Below, piece by piece: positions 16,428-24,166 of a stretch of DNA of 27,100 bases; the stretch's first letter is position 1, and each line of letters begins with the position of its first letter. The stretch covers positions 1-27,100 of the forward strand of contig JAMPGN010000028.1 of NCBI GenBank assembly GCA_023663915.1, in the 5' to 3' direction. The DNA comes from Eubacterium sp. (GTDB lineage Bacteria; Bacillota_A; Clostridia; Lachnospirales; Lachnospiraceae). The position numbers were made by a program, and so were the translations under genes. The notes under the pieces are model-generated. The model saw only the letters and a program-made list of their open reading frames with translations, was not told where the DNA came from and searched no databases.

Positions 16428-18011
16428 CTATTTTTTCAGGGTAATGAAATACACATCATTCACTCCCAGCTCAACGGAAAATTCCACTTCCCCGCCTTCA
16501 TAACCATATTCCAGCTTCTCCTGCTGCATTTTTGTCTTGTCCAGAATGTTTTCCAGTTCATCCGGAAGCAAGTCTGTCGGACTTCCCATACTCTCCCATT
16601 CCTTCAACGGGTTGCAATGCTCTTCGTCAATCCTTTCCAAGATGACAGATTCCGGTTTCCAGTCCAGTTCAATCTTGACATCCGCCTTTTCTTTCGGCAG
16701 ATCCAGATTTTTCATCTTCTGGCGGAATAAAAGTACCTGCATTTTTTCTGAATCCATAAATGCCGCAATCCCGATCTCCCCAGCCGTCGCCTCTTCTCCT
16801 AAATCGATTCTGTTTTCACATGCATCAGCCAGCATTTTCATCGCGTAATACTGCGGCTTCGGAATCCCGCTATGGGTCATCAGCCCGAATCCACCATGAA
16901 ATTCCTGCTGAAATTCTGAAAATTCTTCAAAAATATCTGAGAAACACCATATCGAAGAACCATGGATATCCTTTTCCACATCCAAAGCTGTTTTGACAAG
17001 ATAGGATGCGACTTTACGCGTATCATTGGTGTAAGATGAAAAAATCGCATTCTCATTCCATTCCGAATAGTAAACCGGCAGTCCTTTCGCCTGCTTCTTC
17101 ACAATCTTTGCATTCTGCCGGAATCCCTGATTGGAAATATCCTCCATCTCCGATTTATCCGGCATGACACGCCGCATACCATCCAGCACTGTTCCGGATT
17201 CCAAGCCGTCAAGCAAGTGCATCATTAGCTCCGGATTCATGCTCTCTGCCTCCGCATTTTTATCAGCTTCCAGATCAGTGGTCGCCTCCACGCCGCCGAT
17301 CGGATCACCTGCATATTGGTGGCTGGAAATAAAATCAACCGGTATCTGATGCTCTTCACAATATTTCATGAAACTCCCGACCCATTTGCTTCCGGATGCG
17401 GCAGGACCGCCGACCTTGATATTTTCATCCACCTCTTTTACCGCTTTCGCCGTTATCTCATATAAACGGTAATACTGTGCTTTTGTTCCCGCCCAAAATA
17501 CGGACACATCCGGCTCATTCCACACTTCAAAAGGCCAGCTTTCTACTTCTTCCTTTCCGTAACGCTTTATGAGGTAATTCACAAATTTTTTGATGAACCC
17601 TTTCCATTCTTCCTCGTCTCTAGGCGGTGCAATCGAACCTCCATAGTAGAAACCGCATTTTGCGTCAGAAGCGGCAAGATGTTTCGGCATAAATGACATC
17701 TCAACATACGGCTTCATGCCACAGGCAATAATGTTGTCATAGACCATGCCTATTTTTCGGAAAGAAACCTGTTCCAGTTTCTCGGCGTTTGGCAGGGGCA
17801 TGATATCAGAGAACTTCATATACACCTGCATATCATCATTAAAAATACCATGAAAACGCACACGTTTGATTCCAAGCTCCTCATGTACCTGTTTCAGTTG
17901 TTTCAAATAATCAGCCCGCAGTGCCAGCGTTGCATGCCCGCTCCCCACACAATACTGCCAATGCTTGTTTAACCGGGTCAACGGCGGGTTTTTGTGAATC
18001 ATAAATTCCAT
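16428..18011 (-). CDS. GH39 family glycoside hydrolase, probable beta-xylosidase
   Basis: A 527-residue GH39 enzyme, family length about 500. The acid/base glutamate lies in FEVWNEPD (E166) and the nucleophile in VYYSEWNE (E317), the expected spacing in a TIM barrel, followed by a C-terminal beta domain (about 400-527). FISSHQYAGDP and VGGPAASGSKWV are family blocks. GH39 members of gut Firmicutes mostly release xylose from xylo-oligosaccharides; other beta-glycosides or an iduronidase-like role cannot be excluded. There is no signal peptide, so it acts in the cytosol on imported sugar. It is the first gene of an operon with a now broken GPH symporter and diverges from an AraC regulator. GGAG lies just before the ATG (GGAGATCGTAAA). 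Confidence 0.88.
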   Translation of the reverse strand: MEFMIHKNPPLTRLNKHWQYCVGSGHATLALRADYLKQLKQVHEELGIKRVRFHGIFNDDMQVYMKFSDIMPLPNAEKLEQVSFRKIGMVYDNIIACGMKPYVEMSFMPKHLAASDAKCGFYYGGSIAPPRDEEEWKGFIKKFVNYLIKRYGKEEVESWPFEVWNEPDVSVFWAGTKAQYYRLYEITAKAVKEVDENIKVGGPAASGSKWVGSFMKYCEEHQIPVDFISSHQYAGDPIGGVEATTDLEADKNAEAESMNPELMMHLLDGLESGTVLDGMRRVMPDKSEMEDISNQGFRQNAKIVKKQAKGLPVYYSEWNENAIFSSYTNDTRKVASYLVKTALDVEKDIHGSSIWCFSDIFEEFSEFQQEFHGGFGLMTHSGIPKPQYYAMKMLADACENRIDLGEEATAGEIGIAAFMDSEKMQVLLFRQKMKNLDLPKEKADVKIELDWKPESVILERIDEEHCNPLKEWESMGSPTDLLPDELENILDKTKMQQEKLEYGYEGGEVEFSVELGVNDVYFITLKK

Positions 18012-18124
18012 TTTACGATCTCCTTTCGCTCATTTCCTAAATCGTTAATAGCATTTTATCGGATTCCCTCTGCAAAATACATATACTGTATTCCTAATGA
18101 TTTGTACAATATGAAACAAAACAT

Positions 18125-18153
18125 TTGAATCTTACAGCGTCTTGTGCTATGCT
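18125..18153 (+). promoter_or_regulatory. promoter of the AraC gene in the divergent control region
   Basis: TTGAAT (18125-18130) and TATGCT (18148-18153) are 17 bases apart, reading toward the AraC gene. In the same 230-base divergent region the minus strand has TTGTAC and GTATAT 17 bases apart facing GH39. An imperfect inverted repeat AATACA/TGTATT near 18077-18093 overlaps that site and may be the AraC operator. Confidence 0.45.
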
Positions 18154-18242
18154 TTATTTAATTTAATTTTCTTATATCTAAGGGAAATGCATATTTCTGA
18201 TCGAAATTTGATGCAGATTTACTTAATAAAAGGATGAAACAG

Positions 18243-19343
18243 ATGAAAAACTATGATAGTAACCAGATGTACAATATACTACAGAATCTCAGCAATTTGG
18301 AACTCTCTTATGTCGAGTATTCCAAGTCGCCCATGGATTTTATACAATATCAGACTTATTTCGATTTTTTCAATAATTCTTTTATCCAGATACATAATTT
18401 GTCGGACTTTTATTTTTCTCCCACTTCTGCAAGGGCAAATATAAGAGTCCCTAAACGTTTGAATAACCTGCAAGAGATATCGGATTCTCTGATTATTCTT
18501 TCCGGTTATGATTTCAGTATCCATAAATGTTTTAATTTTCCGAATCCGCTCGTCCATAAATGCACTTATTTCACAGGGATTTATATTCTAGAAGGAGAAG
18601 GTGAATTAGGATTAGACTCCTTAAACTTAAATCTTCAACGCGGGGATTTTGTTCTGCTGCCTTGCAATGTTTACTATTCCCTTGTCACCAAACCTGCAAG
18701 CATTGCCATTTATTTTGATTTTCGGAAATCATTTATTGCAACAGAATATAAGACTATTTTTCAAGGACATCCGGTTATAACAAACTTTATCATGAAATCC
18801 CTTATGCCTGACCATTCCATGTCCCATCTTATCATCCATACTTCCAATCAAAGCATATTGAACGATTTCGCACTGAAAATGTTTGCGGAGTATATCAAGA
18901 ATGGACGTTACAGCAATCAGATCATGAAGAATTATTTGAATCTGTTCTTTTTAACCATTATGGAAGATGAACAAAATGTCATGGAATCCTCTGTGGAAAC
19001 CACTGCAGCCGACTTACATTACCAGAAGATTCTAACGTGGTTACAAGCAAATTATCAGACGGCGACTCTTGCCGAAGCCACTGAGATCATTCATTTCAGT
19101 AAACAATATATTTGCCGGATCATGAAAGAAAAAACGGGAAAAACATTCAATCAGATTTTAACCGAGATAAGGCTGCAGAAGGCAAAGGAATATCTTATGG
19201 ATACAGAACTGACTATAGATATCATCGCGGAATTATGCGGTTTTAACAGTTCTTCTTATCTGAGTAAGACGTTTAAAAAAGTTTATTGTGTATCTCCTTC
19301 TTTGTATAGAGAAACGCAGGAAACACTTGCCGCCCAATCGTGA
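18243..19343 (+). CDS. AraC family regulator of the GH39 operon
   Basis: A 366-residue AraC/XylS-type activator. The N-terminal two thirds contain a cupin-like sugar-sensing segment (YFTGIYILEGEGELGLDSL to LQRGDFVLLPCNVYYSL, about 115-150). The C-terminal 100 residues carry two helix-turn-helix motifs: TLAEATEIIHFSKQYICRIM with KEKTGKTFNQ, and DIIAELCGFNSSSYLSKTFK with SPSLYRE. The frame opens at ATG 18234, but AGGA lies 8 bases before the ATG at 18243, which is preferred. It diverges from GH39 and probably activates it in response to xylo-oligosaccharides (inference). Its stop codon lies inside a segment homologous to the epimerase gene, so its last few residues were set by a DNA junction. 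Confidence 0.88.
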   Translation: MKNYDSNQMYNILQNLSNLELSYVEYSKSPMDFIQYQTYFDFFNNSFIQIHNLSDFYFSPTSARANIRVPKRLNNLQEISDSLIILSGYDFSIHKCFNFPNPLVHKCTYFTGIYILEGEGELGLDSLNLNLQRGDFVLLPCNVYYSLVTKPASIAIYFDFRKSFIATEYKTIFQGHPVITNFIMKSLMPDHSMSHLIIHTSNQSILNDFALKMFAEYIKNGRYSNQIMKNYLNLFFLTIMEDEQNVMESSVETTAADLHYQKILTWLQANYQTATLAEATEIIHFSKQYICRIMKEKTGKTFNQILTEIRLQKAKEYLMDTELTIDIIAELCGFNSSSYLSKTFKKVYCVSPSLYRETQETLAAQS

Positions 19344-19694
19344 CCAGAAAACCTTCTTCCCGATACCATTTCATCAAAAGTTCCTCGCCTGCTATCTTGT
19401 TGCGCGAATACTCCCAATACGGATTCACCAGAGGTGTTCCCTCGCCAATCCGGTAATCGGAGAGCGGTTTCTGATATGCCGAAGCCGAACTGATGTAGAT
19501 GAACTGTTTTGTCCTGCCGACAAACAGACGGTAATCCCATTCCAGATATCCGCCAGGATAACATGCATCCCTTCCAGCAACGCACTGTTACGCGATCCAC
19601 GGTTGACCAGCCACAATTCATGCCCTTCTCTCAGAAGTTTAGCAGAGATTGCCGTGCCAGTTGTACCTGTCCCACCGATAAATAATGCTTTCAT
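19339..19694 (-). pseudogene. 5' fragment of a second NAD-dependent epimerase gene
   Basis: The sequence is a diverged copy (I estimate 85-90 percent identity by eye) of the first 150 or so codons of the epimerase gene at 11825-12847, including its ribosome site. KALFIGGTGTTGTAISAKLL and LLREGHELWLVNRGSRN are kept. After HVILADI about 28 codons are missing and the frame shifts; it then matches again in another frame through FIYISSASAYQKPLSDYR and EELLMKWYREEGF. Homology ends abruptly at about 19339, at the stop codon of the AraC gene, and the C-terminal half is not in the window. It is a dead paralog cut by the insertion or rearrangement that placed the AraC/GH39 cluster here. Confidence 0.9.
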
Positions 19695-19762
19695 TGTACT
19701 CTTTCCTTTCCATTAATATTTTAAATCTGGTTGTCCAAAAATGTATCAAAAAAAATTAGCAT

Positions 19763-19785
19763 GGCAGATTGCACAAAATGTTCCC
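19763..19785 (-). repeat. 23-nt repeat, copy 2
   Basis: This is a near-identical copy (two mismatches) of 190-212, on the minus strand, in an otherwise gene-free stretch 19695-19959. The first 45 bases of that stretch still resemble the leader of the intact epimerase gene; I see no other gene in the rest. Confidence 0.4.
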
Positions 19786-19959
19786 TCTCGATCTTCATAA
19801 TATATCTTCCGTCTTCCACCTGAATTGCTCTGTTCCTTTCGGATAGCCGATACCCCTATTTTTATGACAGACTGTGATGTACTTTCATAATTCGTTGATA
19901 ATTGAATAGACTTTACATTGTGATTGTAGTATACTTCTCTATACAGGAGGCACAGATTT

Positions 19960-20130
19960 ATGACAGATAATGAATTATTGTTAGCAATATCCAATATGCT
20001 TGATCCCATTAAGGAAGATATTCAAGATATAAAAAACAGGGTAAAAAAGATTGAACTGACACAGGAAAATCTAATTTTACCGCGGTTAAACACCATAGAA
20101 TCAAATATATCACGCATAACCAAAGTGTAA
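19960..20130 (+). CDS. short coiled-coil protein
   Basis: A 56-residue protein, MTDNELLLAISNMLDPIKED onward, then a heptad-like stretch (IQDIKNRVKKIELTQENLIL) and LPRLNTIESNISRITKV. AGGAGG stands 9 bases before the ATG, a TATACT -10 lies at about 19929, and a terminator follows, so a complete transcription unit is visible. The opening xxELLLAISNML and the PRLxTIES segment recall longer Lachnospiraceae coiled-coil proteins of about 100 residues of unknown function. This one may be a shortened relative. Its stop codon lies within the terminator stem. Confidence 0.6.
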   Translation: MTDNELLLAISNMLDPIKEDIQDIKNRVKKIELTQENLILPRLNTIESNISRITKV

Positions 20131-20161
20131 AGTCCATTGAATTTCAAGGGCTTTACACTTT
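20122..20161 (+). terminator. Rho-independent terminator of the coiled-coil gene
   Basis: A perfect 11-bp stem (20122-20132 with 20151-20161, 18-base loop) runs into TTTATTT on the + strand. It also lies just beyond the spoVAD stop on the other strand, where it lacks a good T-run. Confidence 0.8.
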
Positions 20162-20173
20162 TTATTTAGATAA

Positions 20174-21190
20174 TTACCCTTCATAATGCTCCAGCACAAC
20201 TCCATGTGCAATCCCCGGAATCGTCTGCCCTTCATTGAAACTGGTCTTGCTGAGCAGCGCCCCCGTAGGCACAAACAACACTCTTTTCCAGACTCCTTCC
20301 TCGATCTTCTTGAGGATATAAGCCGACAGCACTACCGCACTGCACCCGCATCCCGAACCGCCGGCGTTCGTATCCTGCCTCTCGCTGTCATAAATCTCGA
20401 TGCCGCAGTCCATATGCTGTTTTGTGATATCAATCTGTTTCTCCGACAGCAGATCAAAAAGAAGTTTCTGTCCCACCGTTCCGAGATCGCCCGTGACAAT
20501 CCTGTCATAATCTTTCGGAGTCCTGCCAAAGTCCTCCAAATTCTGCCGGATGGTATCCGCCGCGGCAGGCGCCATACACGCCCCCATATTCATGGAATCT
20601 TTCAGCCCATAATCCATGATTTTACCGATCGTCGCCCCCGAAATGACCGCCCGAACCTGCTTACCCGGTTGCGCCGAAAGGATGAACGCCCCGCTTCCGG
20701 TCACGGTCCATGTCGCTGACTTCGGACGCTGGTTTCCATAGGCGAGCGGAAAACGAAACTCTTTCTCCGCACTGGCAAAATGGCTCGATGTGATGCACGC
20801 CGCCTTCTCCACAAAAGCCCCCGCTATTGCCATGCACCCCATGGCAAGGGATAGTCCGCAGGTGGAACATGCACCGTAAAGCCCCACATGGGGAGACTGA
20901 TATCCCGCCAAGCCGAAACTGCTGGCAATGGATTGTCCAAGCAGATCACCGGCATAGACGATCTGGATATCCTGTTTCTGCAGTCCGCCTTTCTGCAAAG
21001 CAATCTCAAGTGCCTCTTTCTGCAGGCTGCTCTCCGCCTCCTCCCAGGTATCTGCACCAAATTTATCGTCATAACACACCTTATCAAACAACTGCCCCAT
21101 CGGTCCCTGCGCCTCTTTGCTGCCGACAATCGCGCCGCTGCTGACCAGATACGGTTTATTGACAAACTGAAAACTCTGCTTTCCTAACAT
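20174..21190 (-). CDS. spoVAD: stage V sporulation protein AD
   Basis: A 338-residue protein with a thiolase-like fold that binds dipicolinic acid for the SpoVA channel on the forespore membrane. Typical blocks are GKQSFQFVNKPYLVSSGAIVG at the start, the AGDLLGQSIASSFGLA stretch, LYGACSTCGLSLAMG (the thiolase-type cysteine region), TGSGAFIL and the GGSGCGCSAVVLSAYIL and NEGQTIPGIAHGVVLE C-terminal blocks. The frame extends upstream to 21250, but AAGGAG lies 8 bases before the ATG at 21190, matching the family start and length. A sigma-G-like promoter precedes it. spoVAC is not adjacent (a phosphopantetheinyl transferase gene is), and spoVAE is 10 kb downstream. Confidence 0.95.
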   Translation of the reverse strand: MLGKQSFQFVNKPYLVSSGAIVGSKEAQGPMGQLFDKVCYDDKFGADTWEEAESSLQKEALEIALQKGGLQKQDIQIVYAGDLLGQSIASSFGLAGYQSPHVGLYGACSTCGLSLAMGCMAIAGAFVEKAACITSSHFASAEKEFRFPLAYGNQRPKSATWTVTGSGAFILSAQPGKQVRAVISGATIGKIMDYGLKDSMNMGACMAPAAADTIRQNLEDFGRTPKDYDRIVTGDLGTVGQKLLFDLLSEKQIDITKQHMDCGIEIYDSERQDTNAGGSGCGCSAVVLSAYILKKIEEGVWKRVLFVPTGALLSKTSFNEGQTIPGIAHGVVLEHYEG

Positions 21191-21254
21191 CCTGCTATCT
21201 CCTTTTCCTGTTTTCGCGATATCCTGTCGCGTTCCCAAAAAATCTCTCAAGAGA

Positions 21255-21285
21255 TAGTATGGATATTTTTACAAAAATATATTCC
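21255..21285 (-). promoter_or_regulatory. sigma-G-type promoter of spoVAD
   Basis: On the minus strand GGAATA (21280-21285) and CATACTA (21255-21261) are 18 bases apart, an excellent match to the forespore sigma-G pattern. Downstream in the leader are a short ATCTC/GAGAT hairpin with a T-run, and a second hairpin (21215-21231) with a loop containing AGGA. Confidence 0.65.
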
Positions 21286-21303
21286 TATTCGATTACTTTC
21301 TAC

Positions 21304-21975
21304 CTAAAATATAATCGGAATCATGCTGTACGCCACGTCTCGGCTCTCCTCGCAGCAGACCGCCACCCGGTATCCGGTGATCTCCCGATACTCCTTTAAA
21401 TGATAGTATTTGGCGTTAAACGTATGCTTCACATGTATCCTGTCCTTCTCTTCATCCACCACAACCGCAAAATCACCGAGCGGCAGGGATATGCCTTTGC
21501 CGGTGGCTTTGAGGAAACTTTCTTTCATCGTCCAGATGCGGAACATCCGCTGTGTGATCTCCTTCTCGTCCGAAACCGCGTACATCCAGTCCAGCTCTTC
21601 TTTGGCAAAAAACCGGTCGGCAACCTTGAGACGTCCCGGCTTGATTAGCTCGATATCATTCCCCATCGGCTTATCCCCGATACTGCATATCGCATAATTT
21701 CCCGAATGGGACAACGAAAAGTGGATTGTCGGCTGGTATTTCAACGAAGGTTTCCCCCACTCACCGAACTCATACTCGACGCTTTTCTCCTTAAGCCCGT
21801 AGGTTTCCAGCGCATGATCTAAGGCTACTCCCGCACCAAGGCTTCTGTTCTTATCCTTTTCATGTTTGAGAAGCGCGATCTTCTGTTGTCGGTAGGGCGA
21901 CAGCAGATTGAGTTTTTCCTGAAAAAGCTCCTCATGATCAAATTGTGTCACATCAATATAGTAGGTGTATATCAC
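21304..21975 (-). CDS. 4'-phosphopantetheinyl transferase, Sfp type
   Basis: A 223-residue enzyme that moves the phosphopantetheine arm from CoA onto carrier proteins. EWGKPSL (about 67-73), HFSLSHSGNYAIC (about 80-92), the Mg-binding GNDIELI (about 99-105; usually GIDIE) and FRIWTMKESFLKATGKG (about 142-158) are the three Sfp/AcpT motifs. Length is typical for Sfp rather than the short AcpS type. The start is GTG, preceded by AAAGGAG and GAGG; the nearer ATG in another frame is closed at once. It lies 49 bases after the helicase gene, probably cotranscribed. No polyketide or peptide synthetase is in the window, so its carrier protein is unknown. Confidence 0.92.
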   Translation of the reverse strand: MIYTYYIDVTQFDHEELFQEKLNLLSPYRQQKIALLKHEKDKNRSLGAGVALDHALETYGLKEKSVEYEFGEWGKPSLKYQPTIHFSLSHSGNYAICSIGDKPMGNDIELIKPGRLKVADRFFAKEELDWMYAVSDEKEITQRMFRIWTMKESFLKATGKGISLPLGDFAVVVDEEKDRIHVKHTFNAKYYHLKEYREITGYRVAVCCEESRDVAYSMIPIIF

Positions 21976-22024
21976 TGTATCCTCATACTCCTTTCCATAT
22001 TAACAGATGAAACCAGTCGATTCT

Positions 22025-24166
22025 TCATCGATACCCATGCTCATGCGGATATCGGTGCATGGAACGCAAAACGTGATCATCTTCCTCCCCTTGCGCATGG
22101 TAGCATTCCTGGCAAACCGGATAGGCATAATCCCACGGCAGGATCGTGCCGCAGATGCGGCATTTCTTTTCAAACTGTCCTTTATCTTCCTTGAGCATCT
22201 CGCCGATCTCATGCTGCGCCCACTCTCGGTTGACTGCCACTTCTTCCCTATCCACATCCCAATTCATCCTGCCGGAAAACTGCGTGTACAAATCCAACTG
22301 CTTATAATAGGATTCCAGCCCTTCCAATGAAAAATCCTGCGGCAGCATCGGGCAGTTATGAGACTCCGTCGGTCTCTCGCAGTACCGCAGCCAGAGCCGC
22401 AGCACTTCCCGGTCTTTGACATCAAACGGACAGGTGATGAGGGACAACACAAATTTCCGGTCTTCCATATAGGAGAGTTTCTTGCGGTAATTTTTCAGAT
22501 AGCGGTATTTCTTGACGCCCTCCGCCATCGAAATCTTATCATACATCGGCAGATTCTTCGTCTTCTCCCATGCCTCAATGATCTCGTCCAATTCCATGTC
22601 GATATCCAGCAGGACTTCCGGAAATCCGATCCGCGCCCTCTTGATCGGACGCAAGGGCTCTTCGAGTTTCCTTCCAATATACTCCGTATCCACCGCCGAC
22701 TGGACATAACCGATATCATAGTAGCCATATCTGCCAGCACGCCCCGCGATCTGACGAATTTCCTCCGCTTCCAGCCTGCGCTTGTCGGTGCCGTCAAACT
22801 TCATGCTGTTCATAAACACAATTCTTCGTATAGGAAGATTAATTCCCATGCCGATGGCATCCGTCGCTACCACGACCTGATTGACTCCTTCGGTAAACAG
22901 CCGAACCTGCTCCTGTCTTGTCTGGGGCGGCAGGTTGCCGTATATCACGCTCGCCTTGATCCCTCTGCCTTCTAACGTCGCCGCGATCGCCAGCACGTTT
23001 TTTTTGGAAAAGGCAATCAGCGCGTCACCCGGCTCCACGTCCTTGCTCATATCATAACGTTTCGGAAGAAACTCTAACTTCGTATTCCTCTCATGGTGCA
23101 CGATCTCAAAAGTATCGCCGCACCTTTTAACCATTCTGGTCAATAAATTTTCCGCCGTGCCGGAGCAGCATACATGGATCTCCTCGGCGCGGATACCTAA
23201 GATCGCCCGCGTCCAGAAACTTCCCCGGTTCTCGTCCGTCATCATCTGTGCCTCATCGATCACGGCGATATCATAGACTTCACGGATGTCCAATATCTCC
23301 ACCGTGGATGCCTGCACGAAACTTCCCGGCGTGCGTATCGCCTCCTCGCCGGTGATCATGCTGCAAGGAATACCCGCCGTCATCATGCGGTCATAGACTT
23401 CCAACGCCAGAAGGCGCAGCGGTCCCAAATAAATTCCGTGGTAAGCCTGTTTCAATCTCTGCAATGCCTGATAGGTCTTGCCACTGTTGGTCGGTCCGAC
23501 ATGCAGGATGAAATGACGCTTCATACCCCTTGCCTCCGGATACTGCTTCTCCGGCTCCGCCTCCATCAGCTCCTCGATCCTCTGTCCCACGAGGTATTGC
23601 ATGTACTCATCTTTATAGATCTCATACAACGATTTCTTCCGCAAAAGTTCAGCCGTCTTTGGCATCTGCGCAATATCTTCCGGATTGACCCCGCTGGTCA
23701 TTTTATTTAAAAAGGTAATATCCAGCCGAATCAGCATCTTTAAGGCATGTTTATATTTTTTCCGCAGTTTAACGTCCCGATTCGCCACCGTGTAGCCGAT
23801 CGTTGCCGCACGCCTGTGCAAGTCTTTCATATCTGCCAGAATCTGGTGGTTTTCCTGCCCTTTCTTGCGCGCAATACGCCGCTCCAACTGCCCGATCTGG
23901 CGCTCACAGCTTTTGACTAACCTGCGCTGTTCATCCTGCGGAAACTGCAAAAAGGCACTCACATAAAGATTCCAGACTTTTTGGGGAATATCGCTGGGAA
24001 GTTTCTCTTTCTTCTCACTTGTGCCGTCGCGTCCTTTGCTCTCTGCCTGTACCTCTCTTTTTATGCTCTGATCGGATGCCCCGCCCGTAATCTTGTCTGT
24101 CATTTTACTCGTTATAGGTTCTGTCTTTGGTTCTATTGCTGCCTGCTCTGTCTTTTGCTCCGTCAT
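22025..24166 (-). CDS. Suv3-like DExH RNA helicase with C-terminal zinc ribbon
   Basis: A 713-residue superfamily 2 helicase. After a low-complexity charged N-terminus (1-55) and a helical domain (60-215), LHVGPTNSGKTYQAL (Walker A, 224-231), GIYLGPLRLLALEVYDR and SMITGEE (about 244-275) follow, with DEAQMM at 304-309, then VVVATDAIGMGINLP and QIAGRAGRYG in the second RecA domain. The HVGPTNSGKT-GPLRLLALE combination is the signature of Suv3, the helicase partner of mitochondrial RNA degradation. A C-terminal C-x2-C-x13-C-x2-C ribbon (CRICGTILPWDYAYPVCQEC) is an addition likely to bind RNA or protein. The ATG (with GAAGGG upstream) lies 62 bases inside the preceding GTPase-nuclease gene; M22, just after that gene's stop, is an alternative start. 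Confidence 0.88.
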   Translation of the reverse strand: MTEQKTEQAAIEPKTEPITSKMTDKITGGASDQSIKREVQAESKGRDGTSEKKEKLPSDIPQKVWNLYVSAFLQFPQDEQRRLVKSCERQIGQLERRIARKKGQENHQILADMKDLHRRAATIGYTVANRDVKLRKKYKHALKMLIRLDITFLNKMTSGVNPEDIAQMPKTAELLRKKSLYEIYKDEYMQYLVGQRIEELMEAEPEKQYPEARGMKRHFILHVGPTNSGKTYQALQRLKQAYHGIYLGPLRLLALEVYDRMMTAGIPCSMITGEEAIRTPGSFVQASTVEILDIREVYDIAVIDEAQMMTDENRGSFWTRAILGIRAEEIHVCCSGTAENLLTRMVKRCGDTFEIVHHERNTKLEFLPKRYDMSKDVEPGDALIAFSKKNVLAIAATLEGRGIKASVIYGNLPPQTRQEQVRLFTEGVNQVVVATDAIGMGINLPIRRIVFMNSMKFDGTDKRRLEAEEIRQIAGRAGRYGYYDIGYVQSAVDTEYIGRKLEEPLRPIKRARIGFPEVLLDIDMELDEIIEAWEKTKNLPMYDKISMAEGVKKYRYLKNYRKKLSYMEDRKFVLSLITCPFDVKDREVLRLWLRYCERPTESHNCPMLPQDFSLEGLESYYKQLDLYTQFSGRMNWDVDREEVAVNREWAQHEIGEMLKEDKGQFEKKCRICGTILPWDYAYPVCQECYHAQGEEDDHVLRSMHRYPHEHGYR

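Noticed and set aside
19746..20009. 87-codon minus-strand open frame
   Set aside because: It runs antisense to the promoter and start of the coiled-coil gene and has no ribosome site; its C-terminal resemblance to other small frames comes from the 23-nt repeat.
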